This document shows, piece after piece, positions 10,327-19,015 of a stretch of DNA of 64,000 bases; the stretch's first letter is position 1, and the number at the start of each line of letters is the position of its first letter. This DNA is from Mycobacterium sp. GA-1285 (lineage in GTDB: Bacteria > Actinomycetota > Actinomycetes > Mycobacteriales > Mycobacteriaceae), in NCBI RefSeq assembly GCF_001499905.1, contig NZ_LQIS01000055.1, forward strand, positions 122,681 through 186,680, in the 5' to 3' direction. The notes under the pieces were generated by a model. The model saw only the letters and a list, made by a program, of their open reading frames with translations, did not search any database and was not told the origin of the DNA. Position numbers and translations under genes: made by a program.

Positions 10327-11498
10327 TGCGTCGTCCCCGACCGGATCCGCAGGGGCAGGTCGCGCAGCGAGCAGGTCGCCGACGGCCACGCGATCTCGGG
10401 GAAATAGCCGGGAACGACGTCGAATTCCGGTATGCGCCTCAGCCATTCGGTCACAACGAGCCTCAGTTCCATCCGCGCCAGGTGTGCGCCCAAGCAGCGG
10501 TGAGGTCCGCCGCCGAAGCCCCAGTGCTTGTGCAGTTTGCCGTCCATCACCAGATCGTCGCCGGAGTGCGCGTCGCTTCCGTCGCGGTTGACCGCGCCGA
10601 CACAGAGCCGAACTTGCGCTCCGGCGGGCAACATCACACCCGCGACGGTCACCGGCCGGGTGGTCACGCGCCCGAGCACCGGCGCCGCGGGCTCCAGCCG
10701 GATCACCTCCTCCACGAACGCGCCGACGTCGTCGGGGTTGTCCTTCAGGTGCCGGCGCAGGTCAGGGCGACGGGCCAGCTCCAGCATCGCGGCGCCGATC
10801 GATGCGGTGACGGTGTCCAGGCCCGCGAGGACGAACACGAGCGACATCCCGGTCGCTTCGGCGTCGGACAGCGCATCCTCACCGTGCAGCAGGTCGGACA
10901 GTATGCCTTCCCGTGGCGACTCCCGCTGTGTCCGAACGGCTTCGGTGAGGTAGCCGAAGAGCTCGGCCGCCGGGGTCAGGTCCACGCTGTCGGGGTCGGT
11001 CGCGAGGCTGACCGCGATGATCGCATCCTTCCACGCGATCAGGCGTTCGCGATCCTCGAGCGGAAGACCGAACAGCGTCAGAAACACCTGCGACGGATAC
11101 GGGATCGCGAGATCGGCCATCACTTCGCACTCGGAACGGCCGGCGATCTCATCGATGATGTCGATCACCTGCGCCTGCAGCGACGGCAGCAGCCCGGAGA
11201 GCGTCTGCGGGCTGAAGTAGGGATGCAGAATCCGGCGGTAACGGGTGTGCTCGGGAGGATCGAAGCCGAGCGGCACCAGGGGCACCGGGCTGATCATGTC
11301 GTCGTAGTCGGTCCTCGACGAGAACGTCTCGGGATCCCGCAGTGCGGCAAGCACATCCTCGCGTCGGGTGAAGTAATACCAGCCCTCGCCGTGAAGCACC
11401 GAGCCCAGCTCGCGCAGTTTGGCCCAGCCGGCCCCTCGGTCCCGTGCCATGGGCAGATCCTCGTAACGGACCTGCGTCAACCCGAGTGCGTCGGTCAT
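10323..11498 (-). CDS. Cytochrome P450 (second)
   Basis: A 391-residue P450. The I-helix reads AGLDTVTAS, with Asp-Thr kept but the usual second Thr replaced by Val. The ExxR motif is in VEEVIRLEPAAP, and the heme-binding loop FGGGPHRCLGAHLAR has its Cys at 335. FDPPEHTRYRRIL matches the C-helix heme-propionate region. The gene is chained by 4-nt ATGA overlaps to the VOC gene upstream and to the third P450 downstream, so these products are made together. It is clearly different in sequence from the two other P450s of this operon, which argues for successive or different oxidations and not for a recent duplication. Confidence 0.93.
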   Translation of the reverse strand: MTDALGLTQVRYEDLPMARDRGAGWAKLRELGSVLHGEGWYYFTRREDVLAALRDPETFSSRTDYDDMISPVPLVPLGFDPPEHTRYRRILHPYFSPQTLSGLLPSLQAQVIDIIDEIAGRSECEVMADLAIPYPSQVFLTLFGLPLEDRERLIAWKDAIIAVSLATDPDSVDLTPAAELFGYLTEAVRTQRESPREGILSDLLHGEDALSDAEATGMSLVFVLAGLDTVTASIGAAMLELARRPDLRRHLKDNPDDVGAFVEEVIRLEPAAPVLGRVTTRPVTVAGVMLPAGAQVRLCVGAVNRDGSDAHSGDDLVMDGKLHKHWGFGGGPHRCLGAHLARMELRLVVTEWLRRIPEFDVVPGYFPEIAWPSATCSLRDLPLRIRSGTTQ

Positions 11499-11914
11499 GA
11501 CACGTTGGTGGCTAGGAATGTCAATGGAAGCCCCAGGACCGACAGGTCGATCTCGTCGAGATATGAACCCTCTCCCGAAAAACCTTGACGGAAGCGGGTG
11601 GTCGAGCCGTAGCGTTCGGCGATCGATTCCGCCGCCGAGGCGTCCGGCACCCGGAGCACGACCGTGTAGACACCGTCACCCTGGCGCTGGAGGAACTCGG
11701 TGACGTACGCCGCCACCGACGCCGTCGAGCCGGGGATCGGGCTGATCAGCTCGATCCCCCGGTTCCAGTCCAGATGGACGCGCACCCCGAGTTCGGTCAG
11801 TTCGGCTTCGTCGAATGTGAAGCCGAGATCGGTGAACAGCGACGCCATCGCGACCCGCCGTTCCGGCGCGACCGCGAACACGACGTGGTGCAACTGCAAT
11901 GGGTCACCGGTCAT
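11495..11914 (-). CDS. VOC-superfamily protein (glyoxalase/dioxygenase fold)
   Basis: A 139-residue single-module vicinal-oxygen-chelate protein. The beta-alpha-beta-beta pattern is visible (LHHVVFAV at residues 8-15, LGVRVHLDW near 42, GVYTVVLRV near 80). His9/His10 and Glu54 (GIELISP) are candidate metal ligands. VOC members include epimerases, glyoxalases, dioxygenases and simple binding proteins, and the sequence does not say which. The gene overlaps both neighbours by 4 nt and lies between a P450 and a reductase-like gene, so it probably acts on an intermediate of the same pathway. Confidence 0.8.
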   Translation of the reverse strand: MTGDPLQLHHVVFAVAPERRVAMASLFTDLGFTFDEAELTELGVRVHLDWNRGIELISPIPGSTASVAAYVTEFLQRQGDGVYTVVLRVPDASAAESIAERYGSTTRFRQGFSGEGSYLDEIDLSVLGLPLTFLATNVS

Positions 11915-12966
11915 CTGCGAACCAGTCCGCGCGGTCGGACCAGGCCAAGGTCCAAGTGGGTCAGCCAGCCGGGCGGGCCGTCGCAGACATCGGGGATGGC
12001 GTTGATGGGGCCCATCGCGGTCCAGGTATAACCCGGGTGAGTCATGGACCCGTCCGCCGCCACCAAGCCGTGCATCGTGAGTTCATTGGGCGGATCGCCC
12101 TCGATCGCGATGCGATAGCGGGTCCTGCCCCAGTCCCACGCGGGGTCGAGTTCGCCGGGGCCCGCGGTCACGTAGATGGCGTGATAGACGATCAACGGAC
12201 TGCCGTCGACCCAAGCCGTCCACTCGTGGTGTTGTGCGGCAACGGTTCCGCGCGGGATGGCCCCCTGGTCGTGGGGAATGTCCTCGGTTGCCACGGCAGC
12301 CCTGACGTCGGCGGTCACGTCGTCAATGGTCACGCCGAGGCCGTCGGCGACCATGTGCATCGACTGGGCGAAGAACGGCACGCCGAGGCCGAGAATCGTC
12401 GGTTCCGACAGGAATTTGTCTTTGTCCTTGCCGAACCCCATCCAGTCGATGTGATCCATCGGTGCGTCGGTCAGCACATTGACGACTTCCCACACCTCGA
12501 TCTTGTCGATCCTGCTGGCGACGCGGGCGAGCGTGAGCGGAAGGATGTCGCCGGCGAAGCCGGGGTGAATCCCGCCGGCATGGAACGACGCGCCGCCGTC
12601 CTGGCACGCGGCCCGGATCTTGTCGCCACCTTCGCGGAAATCGTCTGTCGGATGGAAGAAGCCGCTCGTGGTGACGACGTTCTTACCCGAGCGCAGCAGG
12701 CCGCAGACCGTGTCGATGTCCATGATCACCGGTGTGTAGAACACGCAGTCGGCGTCCAGGGCGGTGATCGACTCCACGTCATCGGTCGCGATCACCCCGG
12801 TCGGCGCTATGCCCGCGATCTCACCGGCGTCCCTTCCGACCTTGTCCTTGCTGTGCACCAGCACACCGACAAGCTCGAACACCGGACACTGGGCGAAATG
12901 TCGGACTCCGGCCCGGCCGACGTCGCCCGTCATCCACTGAATGACCCGGTAGGTCTTCTCAGACAT
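11911..12966 (-). CDS. Dihydrodipicolinate reductase-like NAD(P)-dependent oxidoreductase
   Basis: A 351-residue protein of the group often labelled NAD(P)H-dependent amine dehydrogenase (2,4-diaminopentanoate dehydrogenase-like). The N-terminal Rossmann segment is YRVIQWMTGDVGRAGVRHF, followed by VGVLVHSKDKVGRDAGEIAG and ATDDVESITALDADCVFYTP. The C-terminal half forms the substrate and dimer domain. The start at ATG 12966 (MSEKTYRV) overlaps the upstream paralogue by 8 nt; longer in-frame starts would intrude further. It is one of three paralogues in the window (also at 12959-14008 and 21435-22508). The substrate is unknown, and the large C-terminal differences suggest different substrates or a heteromer. 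Confidence 0.85.
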   Translation of the reverse strand: MSEKTYRVIQWMTGDVGRAGVRHFAQCPVFELVGVLVHSKDKVGRDAGEIAGIAPTGVIATDDVESITALDADCVFYTPVIMDIDTVCGLLRSGKNVVTTSGFFHPTDDFREGGDKIRAACQDGGASFHAGGIHPGFAGDILPLTLARVASRIDKIEVWEVVNVLTDAPMDHIDWMGFGKDKDKFLSEPTILGLGVPFFAQSMHMVADGLGVTIDDVTADVRAAVATEDIPHDQGAIPRGTVAAQHHEWTAWVDGSPLIVYHAIYVTAGPGELDPAWDWGRTRYRIAIEGDPPNELTMHGLVAADGSMTHPGYTWTAMGPINAIPDVCDGPPGWLTHLDLGLVRPRGLVRR

Positions 12967-14008
12967 CGAGGACTCCCCGCGGAAGTAGAAGCGGCAGATC
13001 GTTGTAGGTGGCGATGCCTGGCGGCGCCGCCACGACGGCCGGGATCGCGGTGATCGCGGGCATCGCGACGATCGACAGGCCCAGCATGATGTAGTCGTCC
13101 AACGTCTCACCGACGAAGTCGGCAGGCGGCAGAAAGCTCAGAGTCGTCTTGATCGTCGGTGTCCCAAGGATTTCGATGGTATAGCCCATGTCCAGTTCCC
13201 AGTCGGGGTCCAACGTCTGGCCCTTGCGCCACCGGCCGCGGATCTCGATGACCTCCTTGCCGCCGACGATCCCCTTCCAACCGACGTCGACTCCGGCGAC
13301 ACAGCCCTTTGCGATGGTCCAGTCACCCGGTAGATGAAGGTCTTCGGTGGTCTGGGCGTAGGCGACATCACAACACACGTCGTCGAGTTCGACGCCGAGC
13401 GCGTCGGCGATCAGCAGGACGCCGTCGCGGAAGATGGCCGAGCCCTGTTCGGTGATCTGCCTCAGATCGGGTCGATCGATGGGATAGCCGAAGCCCATGG
13501 GCTTTTCGGTGGCCGGTGAGTTGTAGATGGTCGTGTCGATGGCCTCCACGACCGACACCTTGTTCACGCGCTCCGACAACCCTGCCGAAACGATGGCGAA
13601 CAACTGGATGAAGCCGGGGTTGATTCCGCTGCCGAAGATGGTTGACCCGCCCTGCCGGCATGCCTCGACGATGCGATCGCGGTCGACGCCGAAGAAGTGT
13701 CCGGTGATGAACTCCGATGTGGAGACCATGTTGATGCCCGCGTGCAGAATCCGCACCATCTCGTCCACATCGGCGAACATGGGGTTGTAGACAACGCAAT
13801 CCGGCCTCAGCGCCAGCAGGGCGTCGACGTCGTCGGTCGCGGCCACCCCGAGCGGGTCGATGCCGCACAACTCCCCTACATCGCGACCGACCTTGTCCTT
13901 CGACCACGCATAGCACCCGACCAGTTCCAGCCCCGGATTGAGGGCGACCGCGCGGACCGATCGCCTGCCCACGTTCCCAGTCGTCCACTGGACGATTCGA
14001 TACGTCAT
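12959..14008 (-). CDS. Dihydrodipicolinate reductase-like oxidoreductase (paralogue)
   Basis: A 349-residue relative of the preceding gene. It begins MTYRIVQWTTGNVGRRSVRAV with the same VGCYAWSKDKVGRDVGELCG and ATDDVDALLALRPDCVVYNP segments. A STIFGSGINPGFIQLFAIV motif follows near residue 125, equivalent to HAGGIHPGFAGDILPL in its neighbour. The ATG at 14008 overlaps the stop of the upstream P450 (ATGA), which fixes the start. The family has a bound dinucleotide and acts on small amino or keto compounds where characterised. In this operon a reductive or deaminating step on a P450 product is possible but unproven. Confidence 0.85.
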   Translation of the reverse strand: MTYRIVQWTTGNVGRRSVRAVALNPGLELVGCYAWSKDKVGRDVGELCGIDPLGVAATDDVDALLALRPDCVVYNPMFADVDEMVRILHAGINMVSTSEFITGHFFGVDRDRIVEACRQGGSTIFGSGINPGFIQLFAIVSAGLSERVNKVSVVEAIDTTIYNSPATEKPMGFGYPIDRPDLRQITEQGSAIFRDGVLLIADALGVELDDVCCDVAYAQTTEDLHLPGDWTIAKGCVAGVDVGWKGIVGGKEVIEIRGRWRKGQTLDPDWELDMGYTIEILGTPTIKTTLSFLPPADFVGETLDDYIMLGLSIVAMPAITAIPAVVAAPPGIATYNDLPLLLPRGVLDV

Positions 14009-15228
14009 GCCGCCGACCGTTCGGCAGGGTCGAACGAAACGGGAAGCGAGCGGAAGCCGCGGGTAATCGAATTGCCCGTGAACAACGGTGGTTTCGCGGG
14101 GTCGAGGGTGAATTTCGGCATTCGGGTCAGCACCTGTTGCAAGCCCACCTGTAGTTCCAACCGGGCCAGGTTGGACCCCAGACACCGATGCACACCGGCG
14201 CCGAAACCCAGATGGCGGTTGTCCCGCCGGTCCAGGATGCATCGGTGCGCATCGACGAACGCCTCCTCGTCGCGGTTGGCCGAGGCGTAGTTCACGATGA
14301 CCGCCTCGCCCGGGTGAAAGGTCCGACCGCCCAACTCGACTTCATCGGCGACCGTGCGGGGTATGCCGTGGATCGATCCACCGAAGCGGATGAACTCCTC
14401 CACCGCGCGCGGCAGCAGTTCGGGTTCGCCGATCAGCCGGTCCCGCTCGGCCGAGTGAGTCGCCAGATAGTGGAAGGACCACGACATCGCGCTGGCCGTC
14501 GTCTCCAGTCCGGCCTGGACAAGCAGCATGGCATTGGCCACCACGTCGTTGAACGGCAGCCGCTCCCCGTCGATCTCGGCGCCCAGTAGCACGTCGATCA
14601 TGTCGTCGCGGGGCGGCGCGTCGGTGCGTGCGGTGACCGCGTCGTGGATGTGCTGATACAGCCCGCCCCAGGCGGGTGCCCGCTCCTCCTCAGTGGCGCC
14701 GTTGAGTGCGGTGTCGGTGAGTTCGATGCACAACGGGACGTCCTCGACCGGCATGCCCAGCACGTACTTGAAGAACACGATGCCCGGCTGACGCCACGCG
14801 ACCTGCGCAAGGTCGCCGCGCCCGGTGGTGATGAAATCGTCGATCAGCCGGTCGGTCTCGTCGCGGATCTGGGGTCGTAGCGCCTTCATCCGCGCCGGCG
14901 AGAAGTAGGGGTTGAGCACCCTGCGGAACTTCTGCTGCCGGGGCGGGTCAAGCGTGATCACCAGGTCACCGCCGAACGCCTCGGTCGCGTCCGGAGTCGG
15001 ATTGCTCGAGAAATGCTGCCAGTCCTGCAGGATCCGGTAGCACTCGGCGTAGCGCACCGCCACCCAGGCGCTGTTCGGCATGGTCGTGAGAAACGGGGTG
15101 CCGGTGTGGGTGAAAGGGGCTTCGCGTCGCATCGCCGCATACACGTCGTAGAGGAGGCTGTCGTCGTTGAAATCCTCGTCTCGAAGATCCCAGTTCTCCG
15201 CGTGTTCCTCCGGCGACTTGCGAGTCAC
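14005..15228 (-). CDS. Cytochrome P450 (third)
   Basis: A 407-residue P450. DPPRQQKFRRVLNPYFSP is the C-helix region, AGLETTAS the I-helix oxygen-activation motif (Glu in place of the usual Asp), EEFIRFGG the ExxR site, and FGAGVHRCLGSNLAR the heme loop with Cys349. It is the first P450 translated from the operon, directly after the one-helix membrane protein whose stop it overlaps by 4 nt, and it is followed by the two reductase-like genes. The AGxET I-helix resembles the CYP142/CYP125-like and terpene P450s only loosely, so I do not assign a subfamily. Confidence 0.93.
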   Translation of the reverse strand: MTRKSPEEHAENWDLRDEDFNDDSLLYDVYAAMRREAPFTHTGTPFLTTMPNSAWVAVRYAECYRILQDWQHFSSNPTPDATEAFGGDLVITLDPPRQQKFRRVLNPYFSPARMKALRPQIRDETDRLIDDFITTGRGDLAQVAWRQPGIVFFKYVLGMPVEDVPLCIELTDTALNGATEEERAPAWGGLYQHIHDAVTARTDAPPRDDMIDVLLGAEIDGERLPFNDVVANAMLLVQAGLETTASAMSWSFHYLATHSAERDRLIGEPELLPRAVEEFIRFGGSIHGIPRTVADEVELGGRTFHPGEAVIVNYASANRDEEAFVDAHRCILDRRDNRHLGFGAGVHRCLGSNLARLELQVGLQQVLTRMPKFTLDPAKPPLFTGNSITRGFRSLPVSFDPAERSAA

Positions 15229-15665
15229 GGAGCCGGAATCCCCTGCGCTTCAGCGGCTTGCCGTGCTTCGCGTTCTTCGTGGATGCGGACCAGTTCACGC
15301 CAGCCGATCCTGTTGTACTTGGGCACCGGTTGAATGCCCCATTCGTCTTGAGCGGTGTCCTTGCCCTCAGCACCCTCGGGGGGACCCAGTGGCGGGTACG
15401 GGACCTTGCATTCCAGCGTGTCATCGGAATAGCGGACCTTGAGCAGTTCGCTGCAGATCTCGGTGAGGCTGAGAGTGGGATAGCCGTAATAGACCGCCAT
15501 GAAGGGCAACGTGAAGGCTCCCTCGATCACCAGCGCCACCAGGCAGACCAGCACTGCCCGCTTGATGTAGAGGTGCATCCGCGCGTAGTACGGCGTGGTG
15601 CCCGGTGGCAGATCATCCCCCGGTTCTTTTCCGGTGATCTCGGGTGTCGGCGAAGACGATGTCAT
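15225..15665 (-). CDS. Single-helix membrane protein, unknown function
   Basis: A 146-residue protein with a short cytoplasmic N-terminus, one strong helix near residues 36-58 (AVLVCLVALVIEGAFTLPFMAVYY) and a soluble C-terminal domain with two cysteines (Cys71 and Cys85) and a Pro-rich stretch (VPYPPLGPPEG). I do not recognise the family. There is no CxxCH motif, so it is not a NorC-like cytochrome. It lies 21 nt downstream of membrane paralogue A and overlaps the third P450 by 4 nt. The position between the membrane/AAA+/VWA genes and the P450 genes suggests a subunit or anchor of the putative membrane enzyme. Confidence 0.8.
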   Translation of the reverse strand: MTSSSPTPEITGKEPGDDLPPGTTPYYARMHLYIKRAVLVCLVALVIEGAFTLPFMAVYYGYPTLSLTEICSELLKVRYSDDTLECKVPYPPLGPPEGAEGKDTAQDEWGIQPVPKYNRIGWRELVRIHEEREARQAAEAQGIPAP

Positions 15666-15686
15666 GGCTGGGCTCCTTGAACCTGT

Positions 15687-16421
15687 TCAGTCGGAGAAGA
15701 TTTCGCGGTTGACCGTGTGGAGATACGGAATGGCCAGGAAGGGCGTGATGTAGAAGATGTCGTAAAGCCACCATCCGATGACCGGGAAGACGACCCCGGC
15801 GTAGCGCACGTCGGCATACATCGTCATGTTGAACACGTACAGGCACCAGATGAGCACACCCATCCAGCAGGTGATGATCATCCACTGATGTCCCCACCGC
15901 TTCATCTGCAGGAAACCGATCGCCGCGGCGCATCGCATCGCGAAGACCGTCAGGATCATGCCGAACACCATGGACTTCTCGCCGGGCCCGGCCGCGCCCC
16001 CGACCCAAAGCTCGTTGTAGTGCCAGAAGTAACCGGCGTCGAACATCGCACCCCAGCCGACCATCAGCACCCGGTTGATCAGCGTGGTGTTGGCGACGAG
16101 GTCGAGTGCCCAGCCGAGGCTGTTGAGCATGCCGTCGATCAGGACGAGATATCCGATCAGGGTGACGATCATCGGCCGCATCGAGAGTCCGGCGCGCGCG
16201 GCCTGACGTTGCAGCCACACGCCACGCATGAAGATCGGAAATCCGATCAGGCCGGGCGCCCACATGCCCATCAGCGCTGCGCCGACGATCATCCACTTGT
16301 CGGCCCGGCGTTGGGCGAGCCGAGATTCCTCGTGGTGCTCCTCGAGGCTCACGGAACCATCCAGCGCGGCCGGCGTCTTGGAACGGCGGTTCAGCAGCGG
16401 CAGATTCACAACTCCCACCAT
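15687..16421 (-). CDS. Polytopic membrane protein A, unknown family
   Basis: About 244 residues with six hydrophobic segments (near 43-70, 82-108, 116-138, 150-172, 181-203 and 208-232). It is strongly similar to the product at 19200-19895, almost identical over the last 140 residues. Both keep FWHYNELW, KRWGHQWM, NMTMYADVRYAG and IPYLHTVNREIFSD, so at least three His and several Glu/Asp are invariant. This pattern would suit metal binding, but no known oxidase signature is recognised. ATG 16421 is the longest start. GTG 16409 would give a 4-nt GTGA overlap with the micropeptide gene and is equally plausible. It belongs to the AAA+/VWA operon. Confidence 0.85.
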   Translation of the reverse strand: MVGVVNLPLLNRRSKTPAALDGSVSLEEHHEESRLAQRRADKWMIVGAALMGMWAPGLIGFPIFMRGVWLQRQAARAGLSMRPMIVTLIGYLVLIDGMLNSLGWALDLVANTTLINRVLMVGWGAMFDAGYFWHYNELWVGGAAGPGEKSMVFGMILTVFAMRCAAAIGFLQMKRWGHQWMIITCWMGVLIWCLYVFNMTMYADVRYAGVVFPVIGWWLYDIFYITPFLAIPYLHTVNREIFSD

Positions 16422-16534
16422 CCGCGCGCGAACGACATGTAGAGCTGGATCGCGAACATCGTGAACAGGTAGCCGTAGATGACTATCTGCAGGATGATCA
16501 GCGCCTTCTTACGCTTGCGCTCTTTCTGATCCAT
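16406..16534 (-). CDS. 42-aa single-helix micropeptide
   Basis: A short gene with a charged N-terminus MDQKERKRKK followed by one helix ALIILQIVIYGYLFTMF and a tail ending FARGWWEL. It should insert with its basic N-terminus in the cytoplasm. A good AAGGAG ribosome-binding site lies 8 nt before the ATG at 16534. The gene starts 15 nt after the AAA+ gene stop and ends inside the beginning of membrane protein A. That tight placement, plus a similar-sized membrane peptide gene at 18883-18987, supports a real small subunit of a membrane complex. Confidence 0.75.
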   Translation of the reverse strand: MDQKERKRKKALIILQIVIYGYLFTMFAIQLYMSFARGWWEL

Positions 16535-16549
16535 ATGGCGGACTCCTTC

Positions 16550-17341
16550 CTAACGGGAGGTGCTCGGGACGTCAGCGGCCAAGCTGGCCACGGCGACTTC
16601 ACGCAATCCGTCGGTGATGGCACCGTCGGTGGACAGCGGTGCGAGGATGCAGGCTTCCGCGGCCTCGAGTTCTGTTGCGCCCGCGACGATCAGCCGCGCG
16701 GCCGTCACGAGCACGCGGGTCGACGGCGGTTCGAAGTGGAACGCCTCGTCGGCGGTACGGATCGCGGTGGCACACTGCACAAGCCGCGTCGCGGTCGTGG
16801 GGTCGACACCGGTCTCGGAGACGATGACCTCCGCTTCGCGCTCGGGTGCCAGGTACTTCATCGGCAGCGTGACGAAGCGTTGGCGGAAGGACGGTTTCAG
16901 TTCTTTGAGCGAACTGCGGTAGGCGGGGTTGTACGAGCAGACCAGCATGAAGGTGTCCGGCGCCCGAACCACCTCACCCGCGCGGTCGAGGTACAGCGCC
17001 CGGCGGTGGTCGGTCAGCGAGTGCAGGATCGCGAGCGAATCGTGGCGGGCCTCCACCACCTCGTCGAGGTAGCAGATCGCACCGTCCTTCACGGCCCGGG
17101 TGAGCGGTCCGTCGGTCCACACGACATCACCACCGGTGACCATGAACCGCCCGACCAGGTCGGAGCTCGTCAGGTCGTCATGGCAGCTGATCGTGACGAC
17201 GGGCCGTCGCAGCAGGACTCCCATGTGCTCGACGAGGCGGGTCTTACCGCAGCCGGTCGGCCCGGTCAGCATCACGGGCAGGCGTTGCCGATACGCCTGC
17301 TCGAACAGCTGGATCTCGTCGGCGTTCGCGTAGTAATTCAT
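16550..17341 (-). CDS. NorQ/CbbQ-type MoxR-family AAA+ ATPase
   Basis: A 263-residue AAA+ protein. Walker A is GPTGCGKT at residues 27-34, Walker B is ICYLDEV with D93/E94, and the SYNPAYRSSLKELKPSFRQRF segment carries sensor 1 and the arginine-finger region. CHDDLTSSDLVGRF is the typical NorQ/CbbQ/GvpN signature. Known relatives work with a VWA partner to insert metals into, or remodel, enzymes such as nitric oxide reductase (NorQ-NorD) or Rubisco (CbbQ-CbbO). The partner gene lies directly upstream and overlaps by 4 nt (ATGA). No NorB/NorC or Rubisco gene is present, so its client here should be another protein, most simply the membrane paralogues. Confidence 0.93.
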   Translation of the reverse strand: MNYYANADEIQLFEQAYRQRLPVMLTGPTGCGKTRLVEHMGVLLRRPVVTISCHDDLTSSDLVGRFMVTGGDVVWTDGPLTRAVKDGAICYLDEVVEARHDSLAILHSLTDHRRALYLDRAGEVVRAPDTFMLVCSYNPAYRSSLKELKPSFRQRFVTLPMKYLAPEREAEVIVSETGVDPTTATRLVQCATAIRTADEAFHFEPPSTRVLVTAARLIVAGATELEAAEACILAPLSTDGAITDGLREVAVASLAADVPSTSR

Positions 17342-18867
17342 GCGGCCACCAGTTCGCGATGGACATGGGCAAGCACGCGGGGCAGCTCCTCGACTCGTCG
17401 AATGCGTTGTGAACGGCGAGGTCCGAAGACCTCCGGCAGGGGATCGACCCGGGTGGGGCCGACGCCGACGTAGTAGACGCTCACGCCGGCATCGTTGGCC
17501 TCCTCGACGGCGTGTGCGGCGTCGGCCCAGGCGTAACGGCCTTCGTACCCTTCATCGGAGATGAGCCCGTCACCGATCACGATGAGCAGTCGGCGCTCGG
17601 ATGGTTGCGCCAGCAGCCGGCTGGTCAGATGGCGCAGCGGTGCCCCCAGCCGGGTGTAGCCGCCGGTGGCCAGACCCAGGCGGCCGGGTGGCACGAATCT
17701 GCGGTCCTCGAAGTCCTTGAGGCAACTGACTTCGACGCGGTGACGCGTGTTGCCGGTGAACACGAAAATGCCGTGCCGCTCACGAGCCAGTGTCATCGCA
17801 CGCGAAAGCGCGTCGGCGCAGGCGAGCTCCAGCTTGAAGATCCGGCCGCCGTGGACACCCAGCGACGAGCTGCCGTCCAGCAGAAGGGCCGTGGTGACGT
17901 CCCGGTTGCTGGGCAGCAGCTCGCGGAAGATGCGCGGTTCGATCGCCTCTCCGGTGGCCAGGTCGATGTAGTGATTGACGTACTGTTCGACATCGAGATC
18001 GGAGCCGTCTTCCAACCGGTTCTTCATCGCGCGATGGGTGTGCTCCTCGAACCACCTTCGCAGCTCGGCGGGTGCCGGTTCCGGCTCACGGGTGCGCGAC
18101 GGATGCGCCCTCTCGAGCACGGCGACGTGGTCGCGCATGAAGCTCTTGGTCCACTGGTTCCACTCGGGATACGGGATGCCGGGCCGGTGCTCGGGCGTGA
18201 TGTCGAGATCGTTGTCCTGCGGCCGACTGGGGGGCGGGAGGTTGGGGTTGCGGATCCCGCCGTCTCCGCCGACAGGAATCGAGTAGGGGCGTGGTAGCCG
18301 CTTCTCCGACGTAGTCCAGGGCATCCTGCCGAGCGTGCGGCGTAGCTTGTCCGACACACTCTGCGGAGCGGTGTACGCCAGCGGGAGCCGGCCGAACAGC
18401 GGATCGACACCGAGCGATTCTCCGGTGCGCGCCAGCGCAATCGCCCGATTCAACATCGAGGTCGCATCGAGGTCACCGTCGAGCGTCTCGAATTCGCCGA
18501 GCACACGCCGGAACTCGGGCAGTAGGCCGGGCCAGCGCTCGGAGACCCAGCCAAGTGCGACACCGGCTTCGACGACCGTCAGCGCGCGTAGTTCGCGTGC
18601 GGACAGTTCGCTCAACCGGAATCCGACGATCGAGTCTTTCGACGGCGAGCATTGCAGTGCAATCCCGCACGTGAGTGTTCTACGGGTCCAGCCGCGGCCG
18701 ATCGGGTAGGGAACGTGAACGAAGTCCAGCGCCGCATTCAGGCCGAATGCCCGGTGCTCCCCCGTCACGAGACGAACGCCCTGCCGCCGTTGGCTACTCA
18801 AGGCCACAGCCGTCACCGCGCAGCTGCGCTCGACCGCCATCGCGTGTGAATCGGAAAGTTCAGTCAT
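17338..18867 (-). CDS. NorD/CoxE-type VWA-domain protein
   Basis: A 509-residue protein with a long variable N-terminal region and a C-terminal von Willebrand A domain from about residue 320. The MIDAS metal site is complete: DGSSS at 331-335, Thr405 in GGYTRLG and Asp433 in VIGDG. NorD, CbbO and CoxE proteins of this layout act as adaptors that link the AAA+ ring to its client enzyme. The ATG at 18867 follows the 34-aa peptide gene by 15 nt, and the stop overlaps the ATPase gene. The intact MIDAS and the operon pairing make a working AAA+/VWA chaperone module likely; the client is unknown. Confidence 0.9.
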   Translation of the reverse strand: MTELSDSHAMAVERSCAVTAVALSSQRRQGVRLVTGEHRAFGLNAALDFVHVPYPIGRGWTRRTLTCGIALQCSPSKDSIVGFRLSELSARELRALTVVEAGVALGWVSERWPGLLPEFRRVLGEFETLDGDLDATSMLNRAIALARTGESLGVDPLFGRLPLAYTAPQSVSDKLRRTLGRMPWTTSEKRLPRPYSIPVGGDGGIRNPNLPPPSRPQDNDLDITPEHRPGIPYPEWNQWTKSFMRDHVAVLERAHPSRTREPEPAPAELRRWFEEHTHRAMKNRLEDGSDLDVEQYVNHYIDLATGEAIEPRIFRELLPSNRDVTTALLLDGSSSLGVHGGRIFKLELACADALSRAMTLARERHGIFVFTGNTRHRVEVSCLKDFEDRRFVPPGRLGLATGGYTRLGAPLRHLTSRLLAQPSERRLLIVIGDGLISDEGYEGRYAWADAAHAVEEANDAGVSVYYVGVGPTRVDPLPEVFGPRRSQRIRRVEELPRVLAHVHRELVAA

Positions 18868-18882
18868 CGACTTCGGATTCGC

Positions 18883-18987
18883 TCAGAAGGTTCCGATGTT
18901 GGAGAACATCCAGTACCAAAACCAGATGATGAGACCGGTTCCGCCCCAGGCGGCGACATAGCGAAGTATCTCCCAGATCCAGTCCAC
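18883..18987 (-). CDS. 34-aa single-helix micropeptide
   Basis: A GTG-initiated small gene with a strong GAGGAGG site 7 nt upstream of position 18987. The product starts MDWIWEILRYVAAWGG, continues with a hydrophobic, Trp-rich helix (TGLIIWFWYWMF) and ends SNIGTF. A longer in-frame reading to 19074 exists, but its first part looks non-coding and lacks a ribosome-binding site. It lies 15 nt before the VWA gene in the same operon. Its size and single helix parallel the 42-aa peptide, though the sequences do not match. The function is unknown, perhaps a small membrane subunit. Confidence 0.65.
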   Translation of the reverse strand: MDWIWEILRYVAAWGGTGLIIWFWYWMFSNIGTF

Positions 18988-19015
18988 GTATACGCCTCCT
19001 CGGAGCGGGTTACAG

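Noticed and set aside
15225..15665. NorC-like cytochrome subunit
   Set aside because: The protein has the right size and one helix, but no CxxCH heme-binding motif.
15687..16421. PmoA/AmoA-type copper monooxygenase subunit
   Set aside because: Length and helix count are similar, but I see none of the sequence motifs of PmoA/PmoC and no PmoB-like gene; an enzyme role stays open.
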